Assembly: GCA_003024785.1 (NCBI GenBank)
Contig: PUQB01000653.1
Span: forward strand, 1 to 64,000
Direction: 5' to 3'
DNA from: Selaginella tamariscina
Taxonomy: Eukaryota > Streptophyta > Lycopodiopsida > Selaginellales > Selaginellaceae
DNA length: 64,000 nt
This document shows, one piece after another, positions 38,570 to 49,859 of this stretch. The notes beneath the pieces are model-generated. The model saw nothing but the letters and a program-made list of their open reading frames with translations, had not been told where the DNA came from and did not search any database. How positions within the stretch are numbered: position 1 is the stretch's first letter; each line of letters begins with the position of its first letter. The position numbers were made by a program, and so were the translations under genes.

Positions 38570-38776
38570 ACACAGGTGAAATCTCTCTCTCTACTCTCAC
38601 ACACACACACTCCTGTGTATATATATCAGTGTGTGATAAAAATAATTATTTATTTATTTTTATTTACATATACATTTATATGTGTGTGTATCTATATAAT
38701 AAAATTTCTTTATGTATCTCTCGCACATATACGCACACTCCTGTATATACATACACATATACATATATTTGTATTT

Positions 38777-38819
<43 letters not shown>

Positions 38820-38915
38820 CTGTATAATTTTATTGATTTATCTATCTCTGGCACACACATGCACACTCCTGTATATACATATACATACATATATATGTAT
38901 ATATATTTGTGTGCG
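38570..38915. repeat. Compound CA/TA/TG minisatellite of copy 2
   Basis: Units contain CTCTCGCACATATACGCACA and a (TG)n run of about 20 repeats at 38785-38817. It is a shorter version of 4291-5585. Confidence 0.85.
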
Positions 38916-39760
38916 CGGATTAACCAAAGGGCGGTGGGATTAATCCTGCCACTCTTTGGTTATCCTCATGGGTGGCAGGATTAATCCAGCCGCCTTCACG
39001 CAGGCACTTTGGTTAGTCTCATGGGTAGTGGGAAGGCCCTGTGTGGAGGGCGGCGGGGTTAATCACGTCGCCCATGGCCTGGGCAAAGCGGCGGGATTAA
39101 TCCTGCCGCTCATGACTTGTGTGTAGGCGGCGGGATTAATCCAGCCAACTGTTCCATGTTTGGTGGGTGAGATTAATCTCACCTTCCCTTTCATGCATGG
39201 TGGGCGGGATTAATCCCACTCCACAGTCATTGAGACATAAAGGGTGGCGAGATTAATCCTGCCGACCCTTTGTCTCAATTAGTATGGGGCGGGATTAATC
39301 CCGCTCACCATGCATAGAAGGGTCGGCGGGATTAATCCGGCCACACTTTATGTCTCAATAAGTGTGGGGCCGGATTAATCCCACCCACCGCCATTATCCA
39401 AACAAGAGTGTTGTGGGCGGGATTAATCCTACCACCCTTCTCTGTTTCATGAATTGGTGAGCTGAATCAATCTCGACCATTTCTGTTTGAGACGAAAAAG
39501 GGTTGCAGAAGTACTATGGCACACCATTTCAGAGGGTGGCGAGATTAATTCCACCATCCCTTCCATGATGGGCGAGATTAATCCCGCCACCCTTCTTGAC
39601 CCTTTGAATGGGTGGGCCAAATTAATCCCGCCTAGTTCTCTCTTAAATCGAGAAGAGTGGTGGGAGTAATCTCGCACACCTTTCAGAGGATCAAGAAGGG
39701 TGGCGAGATTAATCCCGTCCACTTCTTCTAAGACAAAGAAGAGTATGTGAATTTATCAGT
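38916..39760. repeat. Palindrome array of copy 2, B-proximal
   Basis: About 18 cores, many close to GGCGGGATTAATCCCGCC (for example around 39290, 39330 and 39370), with self-complementary spacers. Neighbouring cores share spacer pairs in opposite orientation (CTTTATGTCTCAATAAGTGT against CACAGTCATTGAGACATAAA), so the array is also palindromic at a larger scale. It ends about 120 bp before the gene B start. Confidence 0.88.
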
Positions 39761-39879
39761 GTATTAATTTTGTATATTTGGGTTTATACAAGTGTGTGTG
39801 CGTTTTTATTTGAATTGTATTCATAGTGTATATTATGTAAAAAGACTATTTGATCAAACAAGGAGATTCAGTCATTATT

Positions 39880-42535
39880 ATGGAGTCTTCGTCAAATTCT
39901 GGGTAAGAATTAAATAAAATCTGCTATATTTGGATATGTACTTGAAGAACTAATCATTTTTGTATTTGAATATGGAATTGAGGTAACATTAAAGACAAGA
40001 GGAGGAGATGAGATGGACAAGGGTATTCTGGAATCAACTTGGCCATATTTCAAAATAAACGGGAAGCACATTGGAGCAACTATGGTGGCTGTTAAATTAA
40101 CCTATGTCACATCGCGTGGACAAACAAAACAATGGAAATTAAATTTACTAGTCAAGCACCCGAAAGCAGGCTGTGAACCCAGATTAAATGATGCTCGACA
40201 CATATGCCTTGTTCCATTCAATGTCACGTTCTTAAATCCAGAGGTCGCTAGTTACGATAAATCTCCAGTGGTTTTGTCAACTCTTGGATAATGACGTTCA
40301 CGTTTTCACTAATGATGTCGACCATGGAGTTCTTCTTCAACTTAACAAAAGCCCATCTATGAAAGGGATCCAATGTCTACTTCAAAGATCTCCATACTCA
40401 TCGAGTAGGTGTATTCTCAACAGATATTGCTTCACAATATAAAACATTTACAAGTGGAGCAATTATACCTCTTCTTATTGAAGAAGAACACATCAACATC
40501 ATTAAGGAGATTGAGAGGGTGGCTCAGTCCCAGGTTCTTTAGAAATCACGTTTAATTTATTTAGGAATCTTCAGGAGTTGAAAGAGTGTGTTGAGAACAT
40601 TAGAGCAGCTGCAATCGGGATCATACATGTTGATTTTGATTGTAGAAGAAAATCATTTGTCATTTTGTTAGTTGCACCTGTGACATCCCATATTGCAATA
40701 AGCCAGAAGGAAATAATGTTGGATGATAGGATTTACGAGTGTAGGGTTAAGTATTGCAATGTCAACCCAAACTTTAATTACATGCCACTTAACCAGGAAC
40801 GTGTAGCTAAACTCCTGGAAAAGATGAAAGACGACAATTCTTACACCGTTCCACATAATGCTGTTTTGTGCCCATAGTATGAAAGAAAGAAAGGGATTGA
40901 GATAGTGTGGGTGACAACACTAGAACAAATCACGAAGATTCAGACAGAGAATAAAAAATTAATTAGGTATTACATTATTAGTGGCCAACACACGATAACG
41001 GCAGCCCAACAACTTCTTGATGAACACAATAAAGGGACGATGGCAACAAAACTTTCTGAGCATACCTGTGAAAAGCTGACAAAAAAATTGGCATTTTTAG
41101 CTAAGCTCAATCTCACAACCGAGCAATACCATAATTATTAGTGGAATGGCACGCTGCTGACCAACCACTACAACGGCAAATATGAGAGAAGTTCAAACAC
41201 ATCCGATCCATACGGGAAAATCTTGGGCGACCATAAAGAGTTACTATAGGGAAAGAACAATGCAAGAACTATTGAGTAAGTAAATTGTCTTGGCAAGATT
41301 TATCTCGCCGGTATATTAATCTATCTTTTTTTTTTTAGAGAGTTGAAGAAATTGTAGTAGTTGATTTTGCTCAGGTGGGCGAGAAGGAAACATCTTTTCT
41401 AATAATGTTGATTTCTTACCCCGAGGACAAGATCTTTGCCAAATGGGTGGGGATTATGGAATTGTTTATAAAAAGAACAAGTGATGGGGAGCCCTTAGAG
41501 AAGGCTGCAAAGAAACCCAGTAAGACAGCAAAGGCTAAGTCTGTTCAATCATAAATGATGTAGATAGCGATTTTAAGTTCACATGGTTGAAGCCTTTAAA
41601 TAAAACAACGTTGAAGGAGATGGATGTCTTAGTTGATTTAGTGATTGATGGCAAACTACAAATTAACAACAGCAGCCCCACCTCTTCTTTTCATCTCAAG
41701 GCAATGGATTTGAAGACAGTCAAGCACTTCAAGGAGTGATTGAGAATACACTGTCACAAACTGGGTTGGACCTTGGCTCCAACATACAAAGAGGTTAACA
41801 AATACTTGCATGTGATAGACGATGATATGCTGTCCAATGGGTGAACCAATTGGAAGATTTGGGCATGAATCTATTGCATGCCAATGCCAAAAAGGAAAAC
41901 ATTGCAATGATGCCTTCTCTTATGGCAGTCCTTCAGCAGTGGAGAACCGAGTTGAACCTTATAAAGGAGGATGCTATGAATTATGACAAGCCTTACAAAT
42001 GTTTGTTGTTGGATTCGGAGACGTTATGGGGTATCACTGCTTGTAAGAAACCGTTTCAATTGTTTGTATGGATCAGCGGGTGTCAAAAATCCTTCGCCAG
42101 ATAGGGCACTAGAGGATTTGGTGGAGAAACTTAGTTGTGCAAGCATGTACAGAGAAGGTATTTATTGTTGAATTCATGTTTCACTCTTAATTGATATTAT
42201 GTTCTCAGGTATTTATTTCTCGATTCTTGCTCATGTCACCGATACTTTTGCCTTCCTCTTCGCTAAGAAGAATAGACATCATTGGACAAATTTTATATGA
42301 ATGATGCTATAGCTCTGATGAGGAATCTGGTTCAATGTTAGAGTCTGAGGACAATCTTCAATCAAATATTATACCAAAAGTTATCTCGAGGAGTACAGAA
42401 CATTCACATACTCCATTGACCATGGAAACATCAACAAAAGAAACGGAAGATCATGAACGATCTTCTAAGCGGCTTAAACCTTCTTCGCCTCACTCAGAAG
42501 GTAACACCGAAGAAGAATTGTTAATGAGTTGTTAG
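39880..42535 (+). pseudogene. Copy 2 gene B: ParB-like / methyltransferase-like fusion
   Basis: ATG at 39880 (MESSSNSG), a GT donor at 39903 and a second exon from about 39985. The N-terminal part (40013-40291) has no recognised domain. The middle (40578-41141) looks like a ParB/Srx-type domain: a polar NPNFNYMPLNQERVAKLLEK segment, VPHNAVL, then YYIISGQHTITAAQQLLDEH, resembling the ParB G-x-H/R box. The C-terminal part (41841-42171) has LLLDSETLWG, a possible degenerate DPPY-type motif IV. The motif-I region seen in copy 4 is mostly lost: sequence jumps from FYMNDA to the acidic Ser/Glu tail (42310-42535). Stops at 40291 and 40876 and several frameshifts break it. Role inferred: DNA binding or modification for the element. 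Confidence 0.6.
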
Positions 42536-42734
42536 AGTGGCGACTAGTTGTAAATGTGTAACATAAGGCATTTTTGTATATTTCGTTTATATTTGTATAG
42601 AAAAAATATTCTCAAGGATTAAAGAAGCTTTTAGTTCAAACATGAGTCACACATTAACAAGGTAAATAATATATCTTGATAATTATAATGCCAGCTAACT
42701 AGCATTTTATAAATGTAATGAAACAATTAAGAAC

Positions 42735-43761
42735 ATGGATTTTCAGCATTAGCATGAGGTAAGAGAGGGGTTGGCAAAAATTTCTTGTGCACATGTCAGA
42801 ATGACAGAGTTCATATAGGAAATGGATAATAATGCAACTCAAAACATTCTTACCATGGGGACCACTTCAATTTTTGCATCACTAGTTCTATTGTCTTTAG
42901 TTCCCAAATCACTTTCTTCAACACCTGTAATATCTGAATCTTGTAAGATAATGTACAAGTAAATGATGAAAGGATAAGGAACAATATAGCGTCAACATAT
43001 AAATGTGAAAGGGACCAAACAAGTGAGTTGCAAAGCATTCGAGAGGCAACGTTACCCCTTGTTACCCATGGTCATATTGTGTTGTTGGATGTCAATGGTG
43101 TTTTGCTTCATTAACAAAGGCCTGAGGATAGAAAAAAAAAGAAATCAAACAAGGAGATTTCATTCTTTGTTATGGTAAATTTCAATATGATATCATTTTT
43201 CGCCTAGGGTTGGACTGTCTTTTTAAGGAGATGGGTGCACTTGTGGGGATTTGGTCATGCATGCAGATTCACAACTTGACACAGCTGTTGAATTTGCTTA
43301 AGAAACATTATAGTGTTGTAGAAGAGGTAATTCGTAAAGATTGGATTTTTGACCAGCGAATATGTTATAAACCTCTCGAATTTTACAATATAAAAAAGGA
43401 AAACAAGCCATACTTCTTCAAGAATGAAAGATTTATTGGGCTTCATGGGGATCAATCAATTAAGGATAATGAAGAATGCACATGTCTTAGTGGTAGACGA
43501 CTCTCCTCAAAAGGCTATGCTCAACCAAAACATTGCTTGTATCCATTTAATCACTTTCGATCCATATTCTAATATTAATACTATGGATGAGCTAGTGAAC
43601 TACTTGGATACGTGCCTTAGAAAGAAGAATCTCGAAAACTTTTATGAGCAATATCCACTATATCAAATATTTTCTAACGCTTTTTTCTTGTGATTTTTGA
43701 ATTTTATAAAATAAAGGAGAGTAACTAAGCACTCTACAATATTAGGAATGTCATGTTTTAG
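42735..43761 (+). pseudogene. Copy 2 gene C: FCP1/NIF-like phosphatase, broken
   Basis: A small first exon MDFQH (ATG 42735; TGG to TAG change soon after) precedes GTAAGAG. The main part has HGHIVLLDVNGVLLH (stop follows at about 43110), LGLDCLFKEMGALVGIWSCM, EEVIRKDWIFDQRICYKPLE, VVDDSPQKAMLNQNIACIH and MDELVNYLDTCLRKKNLENF, ending at the TAG near 43761. This is the FCP1 homology fold of HAD phosphatases. It lies about 200 bp after B, same strand. Confidence 0.75.
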
Positions 43762-44174
43762 ATAAACCTTTATGTAGTCTTGTTCTTATCACAGCTTATG
43801 TATCAACAAGGATGACAACTCTAACTAATTCGTAAGAGTGTTAGGTGGTGGTAACAACATAGAGATATTGATCAAAATGATTCGATTAATCCGGAGAGTG
43901 ATGACTTAAACAAAATGAAGAGATTTCTTTGTATGGTTAAGAAGAAAGTATTTAAAAATATATTAACATGTTGATAAAGAATGATTACATTTGTAATTAT
44001 GTTTGATAGTATTTTTTAATTATTATAAACTATTTTTAGAACGAAGAATAATATGAATATTCTAAGATATTTTAGGAATATTCCTTACTAAGGTTATTAA
44101 AGAATTAATTTGTTAATTAATTAATATTTAAGACTTAATTATATATTAATTAAATAATTAATTAATAGCTAAAA

Positions 44175-44247
44175 CTTAAGTATTAATTAGTAATTTATTT
44201 TATATTCCCATTTTCATGTATCATGCCCATTTTAGTTACAACGTGCA
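44175..44247 (-). repeat. Copy 2 right terminal repeat (B/C end)
   Basis: The reverse complement begins TGCACGTTGTAACTAAAATG, continues GGCATGATACATGAAAATGG and is almost identical to the copy 4 end at 53526. Its first 20 bases match the A end of copy 3 with only transitions. Confidence 0.8.
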
Positions 44248-44253
44248 TTATTG

Positions 44254-45053
44254 GTGTGTTTGAAAACTTTGAACTAATGATAAAAGGAGTTGCACTTTGA
44301 ACTAACAATGATTGAGTCAACTTTATTGAACTTTTTCACCCAAATGTTGGAGGATAACTCCCTGGTTTAAATTTTAGTTCATTTCCTTTATTATATTAGT
44401 CTTTCAACGACAGTATAAGAAAACACCTTTTCAGTTGCCTCTTGATAATTTCAATACTTCCTTAGCATGTACCTTAGAATCTCCCTTTAAGTCTTATCAT
44501 TTAAGTCTTATGATTCATGAAGCAATTCGAGCTTCATTATCACTCATATTAGGATCAAATGCCATACACTTTCGAATTGATAAACATAGTTTACCAAGTT
44601 TCTTGAGGTCCTTACTTACATGTTGTCAAATTAGTATGCAATCACAATCCAAGATCATCTAGTATGTACTAATTTTGTTATCTTCTTTTTCATGCAACTC
44701 AAATTATTTCGATATGCCTATTCACCTTCAACAATATGCCACTAAGTTTTAGCTTTCCCTTGAAAAAATTACTTAGTTCACACAACCTTTTTTGCTTTCA
44801 TATAGAAAGTAGCCTTTGAAGTAAATTCTAATGTCATGCAATCAATTAGTTATCCAAAACTTTATAATCTTTTGAACTCATAAAATACGAAAGCTTGACT
44901 AGCTTGAACTTATTGGGACCATCCCTATCTTCATCTACTAGAGAATATGATTTAGGAGACCTCTCTAAATCTTATTTATTCTTTTTCCATATAGTTATCT
45001 AAATACTGAAACACCTTATGACATTAGGTAGTCCTATTGATTGCAAAGAACTT
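44254..45053 (-). pseudogene. R5 gag remains, 5' side
   Basis: Continues the gag of R5 beyond the copy 2 insertion. On the minus strand around 44450-44640 the sequence reads DLKKLGKLCLSIRKCMAFDP and MSDNEARIA, a capsid-like pattern. Many stops. Confidence 0.55.
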
Positions 45054-45065
45054 GTTTTAATACCA
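45054..45065 (-). other. R5 primer binding site
   Basis: The minus strand reads TGGTATTAAAAC, two bases inside the LTR boundary. The initiator-Met tRNA site usual in plant LTR elements is TGGTATCAGAGC; nine of twelve positions agree and the three differences are transitions. Confidence 0.65.
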
Positions 45066-45067
45066 AT

Positions 45068-45529
45068 TGTCATAATTTCTACCTTGTGTCATGAATGTGG
45101 CTCCCCAAATGTCAACCCTTAAAACCCTTTTATAAAACCCATGAAATTTGACCCATGTTAGGAAGTCATCTCTCAAGAACTCACACCCACAATTCACCAA
45201 GTCCATAGACAATGCTTACCTCATGAGTTAATGTGTGGGTGAGCCGAGCTGTAAGTATTGTTTTTAGTATGCCATAGATGAGGCAGTTGAAGCAAGGCCT
45301 TAACCAATATACTTGTAAAACATGAACTCAAACAATGTCTTCTAAGCTTGTGAGCGAGTTATCAAACAAAAGGAGTTAACTAATTCTTTAACGCAACATA
45401 CTTAGTCTCAGGGCTTAATCTTGTCAATTTTAAGGGTAAGATACCTTGAAGGTGAGATGTACCTGTATTATATAGGAGTGAGGGTGACACAACAAACTTA
45501 AGGGTTGTGACTTAATGACACAAACTTAA
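45068..45529 (-). repeat. R5 5' LTR, first piece
   Basis: Starts (plus strand) TGTCATAATTTCTACC next to the primer binding site and aligns with the beginning of the left LTR at 30961. It is cut by the left end of copy 3; the LTR continues after about 52420. Confidence 0.65.
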
Positions 45530-45610
45530 TACATGTTGTAATTAAAATGAGCATATCTATAGTCCATTTCTTAATAATTAGTTATTTAATTAGCAATTTT
45601 AATACTAAAG
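45530..45610 (+). repeat. Copy 3 left terminal repeat (A end)
   Basis: TACATGTTGTAATTAAAATG then AGCAT. It agrees with the B/C end of copy 4 (TGCACGTTGTAACTAAAGTG then GGCAT) at all but five of 25 positions, all five being transitions. This is the best evidence that A and B/C ends are inverted repeats of one element. Confidence 0.75.
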
Positions 45611-45877
45611 AAATATTCTTTAAAATATATATGTATAAAAAAGAATATTTTTTAGAACATTCTATTTTTATAATTGACCCTTTAATAAATTATAGCATTG
45701 GTGGATAAAAAATTGATAATATTATAAAAGTAGAAGGTATTAAGTTATAATTATTATATTTAAGATTGTATGGGCATAATATAAATGTTATAAAAGTAGA
45801 GGTACATTATATAAATATTTATGTTGTTATTAAATATTAATATTAAATATAACAGTAATTAAAAATTTGTACTAGTA

Positions 45878-45914
45878 ATTATATATATATATATAATATA
45901 TATATATTATATAT

Positions 45915-45971
<57 letters not shown>

Positions 45972-46000
45972 TATATTTATATATTAATATATATATATAT
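45878..46000. repeat. (TA)n-rich microsatellite
   Basis: Nearly uninterrupted TA tract with a few ATTATA interruptions, in the 3' flank of gene A of copy 3. In copy 2 the same place (about 34775-34790) has only a few TA repeats. Confidence 0.9.
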
Positions 46001-46129
46001 GGTCAATCTTTCATATCTTTTTATAAATTTATATAGTTAAGGAAACATTTGGTACTATTATTAAAGAGCTAATTATAATTATGAATATTAAATAAACTAT
46101 ATTTTGTAATTACTTTAAGCCTCAGAAGA

Positions 46130-48560
46130 CATACATTCTCTTATAGTTTTGTTGATTGTTTTATGAATACGTCTTAACATCCACCCAAATTGAATGAATT
46201 TAACATTTATAAAACATGTTGGGTCTTTATAATTAGGAGACCATGTTTTTCTCTAGGCAACCTTTCACTCTCCTTCTCATATCACTCTTTTTGTGGTTTA
46301 AACCATGCAACCTTTTACCATGATGTTTTTTGTAATGACTTTAAATATGTCGATAATTTAACTCATCCAAATAGGCTAGTTATATGACACATCTAAAGTA
46401 ATGAGGGTGATCATTAGTTTTTTATTCTTTTGTTTAATAAAGTGTAGAGTTTGCACTTCCACATCACTACTTCTATGTTGTTTGTGCTTATTGATGTCGT
46501 TTCAATCTCCTCCTACCACTTTGTATTAGACCAAAAAGGATGTTGTAATACAGAACTTGTGACAACATGCCCTTCTAACTTTCGAACAACAATCTCCCAA
46601 TAATTAATCACATGCTTATATAGTTCTGAGTAACCAGTCGCCTTATTGAAATTCTTTAGTATCGATTATTAAACCAATATCACACTTTTTAATGCCATCA
46701 ATAATAAGCTCTTATTCCTTAAGTTGGGCACTCAATGAAATAGGGTCTAGTTGTTTTTTTAAGAGAAGTGGCTTTCCATTCTCTCCACTTTTAAAGAGCA
46801 TTAAACCATCTTTCAGAAACCACTCATGTTCTGATGATTGTAACTTATATTACATAATAGGTATACCATCTCTTGTGGAGAAGAAAAATTATAGTGGCAC
46901 AAGGTGACCAATTAAAGAATCACTCCTTTATTTGATATACTCATTGAGAAACTTTTTCAAGTCTAGCACCTCAATCATAAGTAAAGCACAATTTTTTTGG
47001 AGATGCAAATTTCAAAAAGATTCATCATATGTGGTAAGGTAAGTGCATTTGTTCTTTTGTAGAATTGGAGACCTTGCTGAAGAATGCATAAATATCTTCA
47101 TGAGTGTGAAGAACTTGAGCGTGATTATCTCAAAAACACCTTTGGCAACAAACATTGACAAGTATGCTAGTACATATATAAAAACTAAAAGTAAGTATGA
47201 GCTTGAGAAACCCTTAACTAAAATGATTTACTTATTTTTGTTCTCACATGTAGTATTGTCCATCTGTAAAAACAAATGACAAGGAAGTTTATTTAATGTT
47301 GATGACACTTATATACTATCTAAGCTAGATCCCTCCACTAAATCGGAACTCTCAACAGGGCCATCTGTTTTTTATTTCATATTCCTAAGTAGCCTCAAGT
47401 GCAAATGTGTTCATGAGAGCATTGTGTAAAAGTTGGAGGGGTTGTTTTTCACTTTGAGATCACTCATAAGACTTGTCTGTGAATGGGCTTCAAGGTTTCT
47501 AAAACACATGGCCAATAACCCAATAATAAAATTAAAGTCGCTAGACCAATGTGGAAGTGAAAAGTGTTCATATGATTCACAATCATGTTCATGTGTTAGC
47601 ACACTTATAAATGAAAATCGGAAGTTTCATGACATTTTTAAGGCACTTTGGTGTTGTAACTAGCCTTGGAATGTTGGTCTTTAAATGATCCATCTTGTTA
47701 TGGATCAAGCACATGTATTATGATGGGCAGGACACAAAAGCATGTGGTGTGTATAGTACGGAGATCGACAAGTTTGTTGTGCAATCATGTGGGCCTCCAT
47801 CTTCTTTTCAATGGCAATGATCTCCACCAAGGTTTTTGCACAAGCCTCTACAACTGTATAAGTGTCACACTTGGAAAGCTAGAGTGTTTTGTAATCTTTA
47901 CATTCTTAAAATGAGTATTCCATATGTTGTTGAAGGTATTGGTATAAATTGTTTGGAGCCTCATCAAACTGAGGCACTTGTTCATATGTTCACATAACTT
48001 TAATTGAGTGTAGATTAAAGGCAAAACCTTGAGATTTTCTTTGACCCTGCATTTGTCGTACGGCATTTGTGAGGCATCTTATCTACATTTGTCTCCACAA
48101 AAGCCCTAAGTATTTTTATGGCTGCCATAATGTGAGAGCAAGTTTCGACCAGGTAAGTGTTCCCATGTACTGAGGTGCACACTGGATCTAGTGACTCATA
48201 CCTTCTTTAATAGAACATGGTCTTTGAGATCCCATATATAGTATATCAAGTTTGAAATAGATGGCCACCTTATTAAATACCATGGATGTACTCTGATAAC
48301 ATGTGTTCAGGACCATTCCATTAATACACCTAATTAGTGTAGCATATACAAACTCATGCCTTTGCTTTTGAATGAGTTTATGAAAGGCATGTCTACATTG
48401 GGTAATTTCATTTTGGTTCACCATTTGACAACACTTCTTTTTGTAACAGTTAATCATGGATATGTTAGCAATGCTTGTCAAAGATGTGGGATCCATCTTG
48501 ACCCTCTTGATGGAACTTGTTGGGGTTGATTTGTAGCTCATGAATCTTCTTTTCCTTACT
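46130..48560 (-). pseudogene. Copy 3 gene A: long but mutated
   Basis: Covers gene A from the Cys-rich region to the C-terminus. Readable pieces include MVNQNEITQCRHAFHKLIQK and YQSTSMVFNKVAIYFKL (48188-48649), CGHMNKCLSLM-like sequence (47848-48066), the HFSLPHWSSDFNFIIGLLAM segment (47411-47602) and C-terminal pieces at 46130-46900. The first 190 or so codons are missing: the 5' side joins a palindrome directly after GTTCCATTGGTTC. Numerous stops. Confidence 0.7.
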
Positions 48561-48569
48561 ATAGAACCA

Positions 48570-49260
48570 ATGGAACAAGTGGTGGCATGATTAATCCTAT
48601 CACTTCTTTCCCACCTTATAAAATGGTGGGCAAAATTAATCCTGCTCATAACTCTTTCTGACGAAGAAAATGTGGCAAGATTAATCCTTCTAATGCTTTC
48701 TCACCTCCTAAAATTGTGGGAGGAATTAATCTTCCTCACCATTCCAAGAGGTAGAGAAGCATAAGAGGTTTAGGGCTTGCTATGATATGCCATTTAATGA
48801 AACTACTTTAAGGGTTTAAAAATCCATTATGATTGCACTAGAATTAGTTAAGGATTTACACACATCCCTTTTACTTAAATTTCTTCTCGATTGGGTTATA
48901 GGGATGCTTCCCTGCTTCCTAAAGTGGTGGACAAAATATATCTCATCCACAACTTTCTGAAACAAGGAAGAAGTGGCAAGATTAATCTTGCCACCCTTCC
49001 TCGCCTCCTAGAATGGTGGGTGGGATTAATCGTGCCACAACTCTCTGAAATTAATCCTGCCACCTCTTAATTGTTGCAGAGAGTTGTGAATGGGATTAAT
49101 TCTGCCACCCATTCTAGGAGGCGGGGAAGCATTGGCGAGATTAATTTTGCCACCCTTCTTTGCTTTAGAGAGTTATGAGCGAAATTAATCTTGCTCACCA
49201 TTTTAGGAAGCAAGGAAGGGGTGGCGAGATTAATCCATCACCCATCAAAAACTTTTCAAG
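48570..49260. repeat. Palindrome array of copy 3, strongly decayed
   Basis: About 14 cores such as GGGATTAATCGTGCC, AAGATTAATCTTGCC and GAGATTAATCCATC. CpG steps are nearly gone. Spacers contain CTAGAATGGTGGGTGGG and its complement at about 49006 and 49110, a larger inverted repeat. Confidence 0.8.
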
Positions 49261-49855
49261 ATATTGGCTAATCGAGAATTTTAAGTAAAAGGGATGTGGG
49301 ATAAATCTCTAACGGATTTTACTGAAATGAATTCTTAATTATGTAAGTACTATGCATTTTTAGAGAAAATAAATTTATTTATGTAAACCCTAAATTGATA
49401 AAGAATGAAGAGAGTGAGTTTTTATAAGTAGTTTTAATTTATTTATAATACTTAGTTGTAAACAGCATAGAGGGAGCCGTGCTTTTTTTTTTTATAAATG
49501 ATACAAATAAAGAAACTCTTGTGAGAGATACATATTTGAATTTGAGTGAGAAATTAAAAACATTTTTAATACATGTCAGACTAATAATAGTTATGTCAGC
49601 ATTTAAAATTTTGATATTTTGATATGATAAAAAATTTAAGATGAATTAACATAAGCGACCGACTCTCTGACAATATTTTTTAACAATTAGCATTAGCAAG
49701 TGATTCAAGTTGTATATTTATATAAAATATGAGTAATTATTCTACATTTATTTATAATAGGATTTTCTTAATTATTTCCTATTATTTTAAGAATATTCCA
49801 ATATTAATATGTGTGTTTCCTTGTCGCTGGGTGCAATGCCAACTTACAGTCCCGC
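49261..49855. other. Shortened AT-rich centre of copy 3
   Basis: Matches the first 550 bp of the AT-rich block of copies 1 and 2 (ACAGCATAGAGGGAGCCGTG at about 49463). It stops at AATATTCCAATATTAATATG, where 30 bp of unrelated sequence lead into a gene B fragment. No gene. Confidence 0.65.
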
Positions 49856-49859
49856 CGTT

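Larger units (their letters stand above)
34461..44247 (+). mobile_element. Copy 2 of the new A/B/C DNA element, both ends present
   Basis: Left end TGCAAGTTGTAAC (34461), right end GTTACAACGTGCA (to 44247), flanked by TTATTA (34455-34460) and TTATTG (44248-44253). Inside, in order: gene A 3' part (minus), palindrome array, AT-rich block, repeats, minisatellite, second palindrome array, gene B (plus), gene C (plus). It interrupts the gag region of R5. It is the only copy with both ends, the full two-array centre and full-length B, but A is internally deleted. Confidence 0.8.

Noticed and set aside
38576..38984. Open frames in the copy 2 minisatellite
   Set aside because: Same low-complexity microsatellite translations as in copy 1.
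39447..39722. Open frames on both strands in the second palindrome array
   Set aside because: Array translation; repeated GINLA phrases come from the GGGATTAATC core.
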